From Planctomycetota bacterium (lineage in GTDB: Bacteria; Planctomycetota; Planctomycetia; Gemmatales; Gemmataceae), in the NCBI GenBank assembly GCA_018970845.1, contig JAGWVO010000208.1, positions 1-6,441 of the forward strand: a stretch of DNA of 6,441 bases, read 5' to 3'. This document shows positions 1-5,201 of this stretch, in pieces. Positions within the stretch are counted from its first letter, which is position 1, and every line of letters starts with the position of its first letter. The translations under genes and the position numbers were made by a program. The notes beneath the pieces were generated by a model. The model was not told where the DNA came from. It worked only from the letters and a program-made list of their open reading frames with translations, and did no database searches.

Positions 1-408
1 AGCCGGGGCGGCCTGATGACTCTTTCCTGGGCGGCGGAAAACCCCGACAAGGTGGGTGGCTTCGCCGGGGTGTATCCGGTGTGCAACCTCGAAAGCTATC
101 CGGGCCTGGCGCGCGCGGCAGGCGCCTACGGGCTCGACGCCGAGGGCCTTCGTTCCAAGCTCAAGGAACACAACCCGGTGGAAAGGCTGGAAGGACTGGC
201 CAAGGCCAAGGTGCCCCTGTTCGCCATCCATGGGGATGTGGACAAGGTGGTTCCGCTGGAGGCCAACTCCGGCATGGCCAAGGATAAGTACGCGGCGATG
301 GGTGGCACTTTCGAGGTGCTGGTGCCCAAGGGGCAGGGCCACAACATGTGGGTTGGCTTCTTCCAGTGCCAGGAACTGGTGGATTTCGTGCGGAAGAACG
401 CACGCTAA
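1..408 (+). CDS. Alpha/beta hydrolase (prolyl-oligopeptidase/esterase-like), C-terminal fragment cut by the window edge
   Basis: The reading frame is open from base 1 and ends at TAA 406-408, giving 136 visible residues. The first residues, Ser-Arg-Gly-Gly-Leu-Met, match the second half of a nucleophile elbow (G-x-S-x-G-G), so the catalytic Ser is probably codon 1 and the N-terminal half lies outside the window. The other triad members are visible: Asp in HGDVDKVVP (codon at 241-243) and His in GQGHNMW (codon at 340-342). Order and spacing (Ser, about 80 residues to Asp, about 33 to His) fit an alpha/beta hydrolase of the dienelactone-hydrolase or prolyl-oligopeptidase type. An ATG at 16 is internal and not the true start. 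The substrate cannot be told, and whether the enzyme is secreted cannot be seen because the N-terminus is missing. No downstream gene is closely coupled to it; 368 bases follow before the next start. Confidence 0.85.
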   Translation, partial: SRGGLMTLSWAAENPDKVGGFAGVYPVCNLESYPGLARAAGAYGLDAEGLRSKLKEHNPVERLEGLAKAKVPLFAIHGDVDKVVPLEANSGMAKDKYAAMGGTFEVLVPKGQGHNMWVGFFQCQELVDFVRKNAR

Positions 409-629
409 GACCATGCCGCGATAATCCTGTGAAACCTTGCCGGTTGTGCCGGCGATGCCAGAAATGGTGGTCGTAGGCCGCCGTCCGGAACAACCGTTCC
501 ACCCGTTCCCAAACGCACCCACGGCACAACCCTGACAACGGTCAGCCGGAACGACTCCGACCGCCAATCCAACCGGCAAGACCGTTATCCGGCCGGGAAA
601 GAGCCACCGATACCAGATGCGACAGTAGT

Positions 630-746
630 GCCGCCGGAACCAGGGCGGCCACGCTGCCGCGCGACCGGCAGCGGCGGATCACGCGGGGATGCCGCCGTCA
701 TGGATGACGGACGAATCCCCCCGCCGCCGCGCATGACGCCCGGGCG
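630..746 (+). promoter_or_regulatory. Cluster of consecutive hairpins in the leader of the YTV-type gene
   Basis: Four inverted repeats lie end to end. GCCGCC (630-635) pairs with GGCGGC (644-649). CGCTGCCG (652-659) pairs with CGGCAGCG (666-673), a perfect 8-bp stem with a 6-base loop. GGGGAT (685-690) pairs with ATCCCC (715-720) and encloses CCGTCAT/ATGACGG. CGCCCGGGCG (737-746) is a perfect 10-bp palindrome. The last ends 30 bases before the ATG and leaves the Shine-Dalgarno unpaired. This could be a structured 5' untranslated region that stabilises an abundant mRNA, or a set of operators. High GC content makes chance pairing common, so function is inference. Confidence 0.4.
695..710. promoter_or_regulatory. 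Perfect palindrome CCGTCAT-GG-ATGACGG, operator-like
   Basis: Seven-base arms with a two-base centre form a perfect 16-bp inverted repeat, 66 bases before the ATG at 777. It has mixed base composition rather than pure GC, which makes it a better candidate for a protein-binding dyad than its neighbours. It is also the tip of a larger possible hairpin closed by 685-690 and 715-720 across a 4x4 internal loop. No known regulator site is recognised. Confidence 0.4.
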
Positions 747-762
747 CGAGGGTTCTGGTTCA

Positions 763-768
763 AGGGAG
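763..768 (+). promoter_or_regulatory. Ribosome binding site AGGGAG deciding the start of the YTV-type gene
   Basis: AGGGAG lies 8 bases before ATG 777 and only 2 bases before an in-frame TTG at 771. The spacing favours the ATG. That start also gives a standard signal peptide with a short basic n-region. Confidence 0.75.
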
Positions 769-776
769 TCTTGGTC

Positions 777-2627
777 ATGGGATTTCGCCTGGGAGTGCCG
801 CTCACGGCCGCCCTGGTCGCGCTGATGGGACTGGTTCCCTCGGCGTCGGCCTCGCATGTGGGCGCCGGCAACTTCTCGAGTTGTTGCAACACCTGCGACG
901 ACAGCCAGGGAGTTTTCTCCTCGGCGTGGCGGCTGTTCAAGCCCAAGTACCAGCTCGTGTTCGACACCGTGCTGGAAAAGCGGTGGCACACCACCTACCA
1001 GACCGTCACCGAGACGGTTCTGAAGGATGTGAGGAAAACCTGCTACCGCGAGGAAACCCGCACCTGCTACAAGCCCTGCACCGAGACGATCCGCAAGACG
1101 GTTCAGGAAACCGTGATGAAGCCAAAGTACACGACCGGCTTCCGCGAGTGCGAGTTCACGGTCACCAAGCCCGTCACCCGCACCGTCTGCAAGGAGGTCG
1201 AGGAGACCAAGTTCAAGCCCGAGTACGAGACGAAGTACAAGGAATGCCAGTACACGATCTGCAAGAAGGTCCCGGTGCAGTGCGAGAAGGAATGCCGCTA
1301 CACCGTTTGCCGGCCGGTTTGCGAGGTCGAGACCCGCACCGTCTGCGGCCAGGTGACCAAGAAGCTGTGCGAGGAGCATGTGAAGGAGTGCGTCTCGTAT
1401 GTGTGCAAGCCCGTCTGCGAGACGGTGATGAAGGACTGCACCTACACCGTGCGCAGGCATGTGGTGGAGGAAAGCATGAAGGAGGTGCGCTGCACCGAGT
1501 GGCGCACCGAGGTGCAGCAGTGCGAGCGCGAGGTTCGCCGGACCGTGCGGACGCCCGTCACCGAGACCAGGGTGATCTCGAAGCTGGTGGGCGAATGGAC
1601 CACCGAGGAATACACGGTGCCCGGCCGCAAGGTGGTGAAGTGGGTCCGCGAGCAGGAGTGCGAGTTCGATCCGTGCACCTGCCGCAACATCTGCCGCCCC
1701 GGCAAGTGGGTGAAGTGCGAAAGCCAGTGCCCCGACCAGGTGTGCAGCCGACGGGTCTTCCGCACCCGCACCATCTGCTGCGAGGTGCCCATCACCAAGA
1801 TCGTCAAGGAATGCGTGGTTGAGAAGGTGCCTTACACGGTCTGCAAGAAGGTGCCCGTCACCGTCTGCAAGCAGGTGCCCGTGAAGGTGTGCAAGGTTGT
1901 TTGCGAGACCTGCACCAAGCAGGTTCCCGTGACCAAGACCCGCATGGTGACCGAGAAGGTTGTCAAGCAGGTTCCCTACACCACGAGCCGCCTGGCGCGC
2001 GGCGCCTATGTCGACCCCGCCGACGGCCACGGCTACGCCGACCCGGGCGAAGGCCGCTCGTTCGTCGAGGGCGCCCAGTACCAAAAGACGGTCAGCACGA
2101 CCCGCAAGCGGATGGTGACGGAAACCCGCACCAAGATGGTTCCCTACACCACCCACAAGACCGTCCAGGAAACCTGCTCGAAGATGGTTCCCTACACCGT
2201 CTGCCGCATGGTTCCCTGCACCGAGAAGAAGATGGTGCCCTGCAAGGTGACCGAAATGGTGACGGAAACCCGCACCAAGAAGATTCCCTACACCACCTGC
2301 ACGATGGAGCCATGCACCATCAGCAAGACCGTCAGCGAGAAGGTCACGAAGATGGTTCCCCACACCGTGACGGTGAAGGTGCCCTACACCGTGTGCGAGC
2401 AGGTTCCCGTGAATGTCTGCAAGCGGGTGCCGGTGTGCGTGGAAAAGGAAGTGTGCGTGAGGAAGCCGAGGATCGTGGCGCTCTGCGATGATCCTTGCGA
2501 CCCCGGCCACCTTGGCAAACTCAAGGACCGCCTGTGCGGCAAGGGAGGCGACGGCATCCACGATCCGCAGGCCCCGGCCGATCCCGGCACCAAGGGCGCC
2601 AAGGGAGGCGACGCCAAGGGCAAGTAA
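777..2627 (+). CDS. Secreted Cys-rich YTV-repeat protein, planctomycete surface/cell-wall type
   Basis: The 616-aa protein starts with a signal peptide: Arg4, a hydrophobic core at about 5-20, and a likely cut after Ala25 in PSASA|SHVG. The mature chain is built of short degenerate repeats of the form V-P-Y-T-V-C-K-x-V-P-V, rich in Val, Thr, Lys, Glu and Cys. I count 50 Cys (8%) and 11 YTV/YTT/YTI motifs (Tyr 118, 159, 175, 223, 279, 353, 401, 457, 473, 505, 537). Residues 250-294 and 380-466 are Cys-free; the second stretch holds an Asp/Gly/Pro-rich insert (about 404-437) that breaks the repeat. The C-terminus from about 588 is a Gly/Lys/Asp/Pro-rich tail. No catalytic motif or later membrane segment is seen. 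YTV-repeat, Cys-rich exported proteins are known from planctomycetes and have been linked to the proteinaceous cell wall. A disulfide-crosslinked structural role is inference. Repeat family: high confidence; function: moderate. Confidence 0.85.
   Translation: MGFRLGVPLTAALVALMGLVPSASASHVGAGNFSSCCNTCDDSQGVFSSAWRLFKPKYQLVFDTVLEKRWHTTYQTVTETVLKDVRKTCYREETRTCYKPCTETIRKTVQETVMKPKYTTGFRECEFTVTKPVTRTVCKEVEETKFKPEYETKYKECQYTICKKVPVQCEKECRYTVCRPVCEVETRTVCGQVTKKLCEEHVKECVSYVCKPVCETVMKDCTYTVRRHVVEESMKEVRCTEWRTEVQQCEREVRRTVRTPVTETRVISKLVGEWTTEEYTVPGRKVVKWVREQECEFDPCTCRNICRPGKWVKCESQCPDQVCSRRVFRTRTICCEVPITKIVKECVVEKVPYTVCKKVPVTVCKQVPVKVCKVVCETCTKQVPVTKTRMVTEKVVKQVPYTTSRLARGAYVDPADGHGYADPGEGRSFVEGAQYQKTVSTTRKRMVTETRTKMVPYTTHKTVQETCSKMVPYTVCRMVPCTEKKMVPCKVTEMVTETRTKKIPYTTCTMEPCTISKTVSEKVTKMVPHTVTVKVPYTVCEQVPVNVCKRVPVCVEKEVCVRKPRIVALCDDPCDPGHLGKLKDRLCGKGGDGIHDPQAPADPGTKGAKGGDAKGK
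2112..2296 (+). repeat. Near-identical 41-base direct repeat inside the YTV-type gene, period 144 bases
   Basis: Bases 2112-2152 and 2256-2296 differ at only three adjacent positions and encode MVTETRTKMVPYTT and MVTETRTKKIPYTT, 48 residues apart. A weaker relative, MVTEKVVKQVPYTT, lies at residues 390-403. Conservation at the DNA level suggests a fairly recent internal duplication or conversion. A second exact 14-base repeat (2540-2553 and 2600-2613) encodes the KGGD element of the C-terminal tail. Confidence 0.75.
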
Positions 2628-2649
2628 GCTGGCGCCCAAGTCAACGGCA

Positions 2650-2686
2650 CCGGAACCCCCGGAACCCCAGGTTCCGGGGGTTCCGG
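2650..2686. terminator. Perfect 17-bp hairpin 23 bases after the YTV stop codon, possible terminator
   Basis: Arm 2650-2666 (CCGGAACCCCCGGAACC) is exactly complementary to 2670-2686, with a 3-base loop (CCA). Each arm itself repeats GGAACC. The stem is very stable, but only CGTTTC follows on the plus strand and no T run follows on the minus strand. It is therefore not a classical intrinsic terminator. Between convergent genes it could stop or pause transcription from both sides, protect the mRNA 3' end, or be a dispersed palindromic element. Confidence 0.6.
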
Positions 2687-2726
2687 CGTTTCATGGAGGC
2701 TCGTAGCCGATGCGCTTTGTGATCCC

Positions 2727-2780
2727 CGCCTGTTGAATGAGGCCCATGAATCCATCCATGGCTCCAACAGGCGCCTTTTC
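2727..2780 (+). terminator. Probable intrinsic terminator of the YTV-type gene
   Basis: CGCCTGTTG (2727-2735) pairs perfectly with CAACAGGCG (2765-2773). The interior can pair further with bulges (GAG/CTC and CATG/CATG segments), and TTTT follows at 2776-2779. The T run is on the plus-strand exit side only, so the orientation fits termination of transcription from the YTV gene, about 150 bases past its stop and before it reaches the convergent gene. Confidence 0.6.
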
Positions 2781-2821
2781 TTCGGCCGGACCAGCCAATT
2801 CCTGGATCGTTGGGTGCAAGC

Positions 2822-4141
2822 CTACCGGAGCTGGTGGAACGCCAGGCCCGATCCGATCTTCGGATAAAAGTAAGTGCTTTTAGCCGGCATCCGTTCCCCG
2901 CCCGAGGCGATCTCGGCGACCAGGTCCATCGTGGCGGCGGGCACCAGGATGCCAAGGTCCGCGCCGGTGGCCGCGGCAAGGTCGTCCGACACCTCCTCGT
3001 GCCTGTGCACATAACGGATGGCGGGCGATCCCTGGAACAGGGGTGCCAGCAACCCGTCGATGCCCACTCCATGGGCGATGGCGACCCCGAGAGAACGCCA
3101 GGCCGCCGACTTTGCGGGGTGCCTGGCCTCCATGCGCGACGGATCGGTCAGGCGCGCGAGAACCCACTCGCCGCCGGAGCGGGTGCCGAAGGCCAGCAGG
3201 TCCTGCCCGCCGTCCATCTCGATTTCCTCGGCGGCTTCACGGCAGCCTTCCGTCCCCCGGCCGACCCGCCTCAGCTCGAACGCCGGAGACAAAGCCTCCG
3301 ACAACTTGGCTACCGTCAGGCCGGGCAGGCCCGATACCAACCGGTGTGTCGGCTGGATCTCGAGGCCGGGATCATCCATGCCGACCATGTACATCATGAT
3401 GAACCGCGCCGGGTGGTCGGGATCGAGGGTGTTCCCCTGCCGGCGGACCAGCTCCTCGCGTTCGGCCAGGTAGGCGAGGGCCGTCTCATAGCGGTGGTGG
3501 CCGTCAGCCAGGTAGATCGGCTTGTCGGCCAGGAAGGCGGAAACCGCCGTCACCGCGGCGTGGTCGGTCACCGGCCAGACGCGGGTGACCACCCCCAGGT
3601 GATCGGTGGCCTGCAGGGGCAGGGCCCTTCCCACGGCGTGGTCGAGGATCTGCTGCGCCTCGCGGGTTTCATCGGGAAACAAGCCGAAAACGGGGCTCAG
3701 GTTCATCGAGGTGGCGCGGAAGATGCGGAGCCGGTCGGCCTTGGGCCCGGGCAAGGTTTCCTCGTGCGGAAACACCGTGCCCGCGCCGAACGGCTCGAGC
3801 CTCACGCGGGCGATGAAACCCTTGCGCACAAGCGTTCGGCCGCCCGCCGTGAATTCCTGGTGCACCACGGTCATGCTGCGCTGGGAATCCTGCAGCAGCA
3901 CGTCATCGGCCATGAACTCGCGCAGGCACGCCGCGGATCGGGTGGCGCGGTTGTCGTTTTCGTCATCCCCGGGATGCTCGTAGCCGAGGATGAGGCGGAC
4001 GACATTGGCGGGATGCTGCTCATGCAGGCGCCGCTGCAATTCGGCGTCGATCACATCGTAAGGAGGCGCGATGACATCCTCGAGGGCCCCCACCCGGGCC
4101 AGGTTGTAGCGGAACGCGCGGAATGGTTGGACATCGGCCAT
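2822..4141 (-). CDS. DUF1015 family protein
   Basis: This 439-aa protein has the usual length and landmarks of DUF1015, a widespread bacterial family without an established biochemical function. Visible motifs in order are APPYDVI (25-31), HEETLPGPKADRL (126-138), SPVFGLF (149-155), the family hallmark YLADGHHRYETAL (210-222) and the C-terminal MPAKSTYFYPK (418-428). No signal peptide or membrane segment is seen, so it is probably cytoplasmic. The ATG at 4141 is preceded on the minus strand by GGGAG (complement of 4149-4153) with 7-base spacing. It is transcribed alone, divergently from the yggS operon across 56 bases and convergently with the YTV gene. In some other bacteria DUF1015 genes sit near serine-biosynthesis genes; no such neighbour is visible here. 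Family assignment is sure; activity is unknown. Confidence 0.92.
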   Translation of the reverse strand: MADVQPFRAFRYNLARVGALEDVIAPPYDVIDAELQRRLHEQHPANVVRLILGYEHPGDDENDNRATRSAACLREFMADDVLLQDSQRSMTVVHQEFTAGGRTLVRKGFIARVRLEPFGAGTVFPHEETLPGPKADRLRIFRATSMNLSPVFGLFPDETREAQQILDHAVGRALPLQATDHLGVVTRVWPVTDHAAVTAVSAFLADKPIYLADGHHRYETALAYLAEREELVRRQGNTLDPDHPARFIMMYMVGMDDPGLEIQPTHRLVSGLPGLTVAKLSEALSPAFELRRVGRGTEGCREAAEEIEMDGGQDLLAFGTRSGGEWVLARLTDPSRMEARHPAKSAAWRSLGVAIAHGVGIDGLLAPLFQGSPAIRYVHRHEEVSDDLAAATGADLGILVPAATMDLVAEIASGGERMPAKSTYFYPKIGSGLAFHQLR

Positions 4142-4162
4142 GGTGGAACTCCCGGTGCTCCG

Positions 4163-4194
4163 GTCATGGTACAGGGTGGTTCGGATACCATGAC
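4163..4194. promoter_or_regulatory. Perfect 9-bp inverted repeat in the divergent DUF1015/yggS promoter region
   Basis: GTCATGGTA (4163-4171) and TACCATGAC (4186-4194) are exact reverse complements separated by 14 bases, with arm centres 23 bases (about two helical turns) apart. The dyad fills most of the 56-base gap between the divergent starts and ends 3 bases before the yggS ATG. It could be an operator for a dimeric regulator controlling both genes, or an mRNA hairpin masking the yggS start region. No sigma-70 promoter or known regulator motif is recognised. Confidence 0.5.
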
Positions 4195-4197
4195 GAC

Positions 4198-4902
4198 ATG
4201 GAGAGCATCAGGGAAACACTCGCCCGCCGCCTGGAGGCCATCATGGCCAGGGTGGCCGCCGCCTGTGCCAGGGTTGGCCGCGACCCGTCCACGGTCACCC
4301 TCGTGGCCGTCACCAAGACCGTGGGACACGAAGTCGCCAGCGCGCTTGTCGATCTAGGCGTGCCCGACCTGGGGGAAAACCGGCCCCAGGAACTGTGGCG
4401 CAAGGCGGAACTGGTGCGGGGGGCCCGCTGGCACGCGATCGGCCACCTGCAGCGCAACAAGGTGGAACGGACGCTGCCGCTGGTCTCGCTCATCCACTCG
4501 TGCGACAGCGTCCGGCTGCTGGAAGCCATCCATGCCGAAGCTTCCCGGCGAAACCTCGCGGCCCGCGTTCTTCTCGAGGTCAATTGCAGCGGGGAGGGCG
4601 CCAAGCAGGGATTCGAACCGGGTGAGGTGCCCCCCCTGGCCGCAGCCCTCAACGCCATGAAATGCCTTGAGGTGCATGGCCTCATGACCATGGCGGCCAT
4701 CGCCGAAAACCCTGAATCGGCGCGTCCGGCCTTCCGCCGGCTGGCCTCATTGTCCCGGGAGTTGCGTCCTCTCTTGGACTCCCGCCATCCCCTGGGCCAG
4801 CTCAGCATGGGCATGAGCGGCGATTTTGAGGTGGCGATCGAGGAGGGAGCCACGATCATCCGGCTGGGCACCATCCTCGTCGGCGGGCTCGAGCCGGCAT
4901 GA
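4198..4902 (+). CDS. yggS: YggS/PLPBP family pyridoxal-phosphate homeostasis protein
   Basis: This 234-aa protein belongs to the fold-type III, alanine-racemase-N-like PLP-binding family (YggS, YlmE, PROSC), whose members bind PLP and help keep vitamin B6 and amino-acid pools balanced without a known catalytic reaction. Landmarks are VAVTK with the PLP Lys at 40, GENRPQEL (59-66), WHAIGHLQRNK (78-88), GLMTM (161-165) and LSMGMSGDFEVAIEEGA (202-218), followed by IRLGT. The ATG at 4198 gives the family's normal length. An in-frame ATG at 4123 would overlap the divergent gene and add 25 unrelated residues. The Shine-Dalgarno is weak (a GGA at 4183-4185 is the nearest candidate). The stop overlaps the next start by ATGA, so it heads an operon with yggU and the MFS gene. 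Assignment is firm. Confidence 0.95.
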   Translation: MESIRETLARRLEAIMARVAAACARVGRDPSTVTLVAVTKTVGHEVASALVDLGVPDLGENRPQELWRKAELVRGARWHAIGHLQRNKVERTLPLVSLIHSCDSVRLLEAIHAEASRRNLAARVLLEVNCSGEGAKQGFEPGEVPPLAAALNAMKCLEVHGLMTMAAIAENPESARPAFRRLASLSRELRPLLDSRHPLGQLSMGMSGDFEVAIEEGATIIRLGTILVGGLEPA

Positions 4903-5201
4903 TCGGCATCACTGGCTCGCCAGGTGGCGTTGTCATTGCCGTGAGAGCCCAGCCGGGAGCGCGGCGGACCGCCATCGTGGGCGAACATTCCGGGGCGCTC
5001 AAGGTGGCTGTTCAGGCACCCCCGGTTGACGGCAAGGCCAACGCGGCTCTCGAGGAGGCGCTCGCCGGCTGGCTCGGCCTGAAGCGATCGCAGGTTTCCC
5101 TCTCCAAGGGAGCCTCCAGCCGCGACAAGGCGTTCCTCGTCACGGGAATCGACGCGGAAACGGCACGCGAGCGCCTCAACGCCCATCTGGGCGGCGCATG
5201 A
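4899..5201 (+). CDS. yggU: YggU/DUF167 family small protein
   Basis: The 100-aa protein has the full DUF167 (UPF0235) pattern: VRAQPGARRTAIVGEH (15-30), LKVAVQAPPVDGKANAAL (34-51), then a Leu-rich helix, VSLSKGASSRDK (66-77) and a closing strand. The biochemical role of this small cytosolic family is not established. It is often found beside yggS, yggT and similar genes, which matches this position. ATG 4899 overlaps the yggS stop in ATGA (4899-4902), suggesting translational coupling. Its own stop overlaps the MFS start in the same way. Family assignment is very likely; function is unknown. Confidence 0.93.
   Translation: MIGITGSPGGVVIAVRAQPGARRTAIVGEHSGALKVAVQAPPVDGKANAALEEALAGWLGLKRSQVSLSKGASSRDKAFLVTGIDAETARERLNAHLGGA

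Larger units (their letters stand above)
409..776. other. Gene-free leader between the hydrolase and the YTV-type gene
   Basis: I find no convincing coding region in these 368 bases; short frames here lack family features and ribosome sites. The left part contains small inverted repeats: GCCGG/CCGGC at 439-443 and 449-453 (7 bp if a TTG/CGA extension with one wobble is counted), GGAAC/GTTCC at 487-500 and CTGAC/GTCAG at 532-545. The first is a possible weak terminator for the hydrolase but has no T tract. The right part (630-746) is a chain of stronger GC-rich hairpins, listed separately. I see no clear sigma-70 -35/-10 pair. The promoter of the downstream gene is presumably here, but its position cannot be assigned. 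Confidence 0.6.

Noticed and set aside
771..776. TTG start two codons before ATG 777 for the YTV-type protein
   Set aside because: It is only 2 bases from the Shine-Dalgarno, while the ATG has 8-base spacing and gives a normal signal peptide.
628..825. Small plus-strand frame across the leader and the start of the YTV-type gene
   Set aside because: Its Arg/Pro/Ser-rich translation is typical of GC-rich noise. There is no ribosome site, and it overlaps the real gene and hairpin cluster.
1890..2400. Repeats in the YTV-type gene considered as a CRISPR or tandem-repeat array
   Set aside because: The repeats are in-frame, degenerate and of uneven spacing; they are protein repeats within one coding sequence.
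777..2627. Metallothionein or zinc-finger reading of the many Cys
   Set aside because: The Cys are spread through a Val/Thr/Lys repeat with few C-x-x-C pairs and few His, behind a signal peptide; this fits a disulfide-rich exported protein better.
585..2639. A 684-codon open frame on the minus strand, covering the whole YTV-type gene
   Set aside because: It is exactly codon-aligned with the sense gene, so it meets a stop only where the sense codon is TTA, CTA or TCA. These are rare in this GC-rich, Leu/Ser-poor gene. Its His/Leu/Ala/Gly repeats are the complement of GTG, AAG, TGC and ACC codons. It has no family motif, and the sense strand has a signal peptide and ribosome site.
4123..4197. 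N-terminal extension of YggS from an earlier in-frame ATG
   Set aside because: It would overlap the start of the divergent DUF1015 gene and add 25 residues (Trp/Gly/His-rich) not seen in the family; ATG 4198 gives the normal length.
2810..4357. A 515-codon plus-strand frame opposite the DUF1015 gene
   Set aside because: It is the same codon-aligned shadow effect. The minus strand carries clear DUF1015 motifs and a ribosome site.
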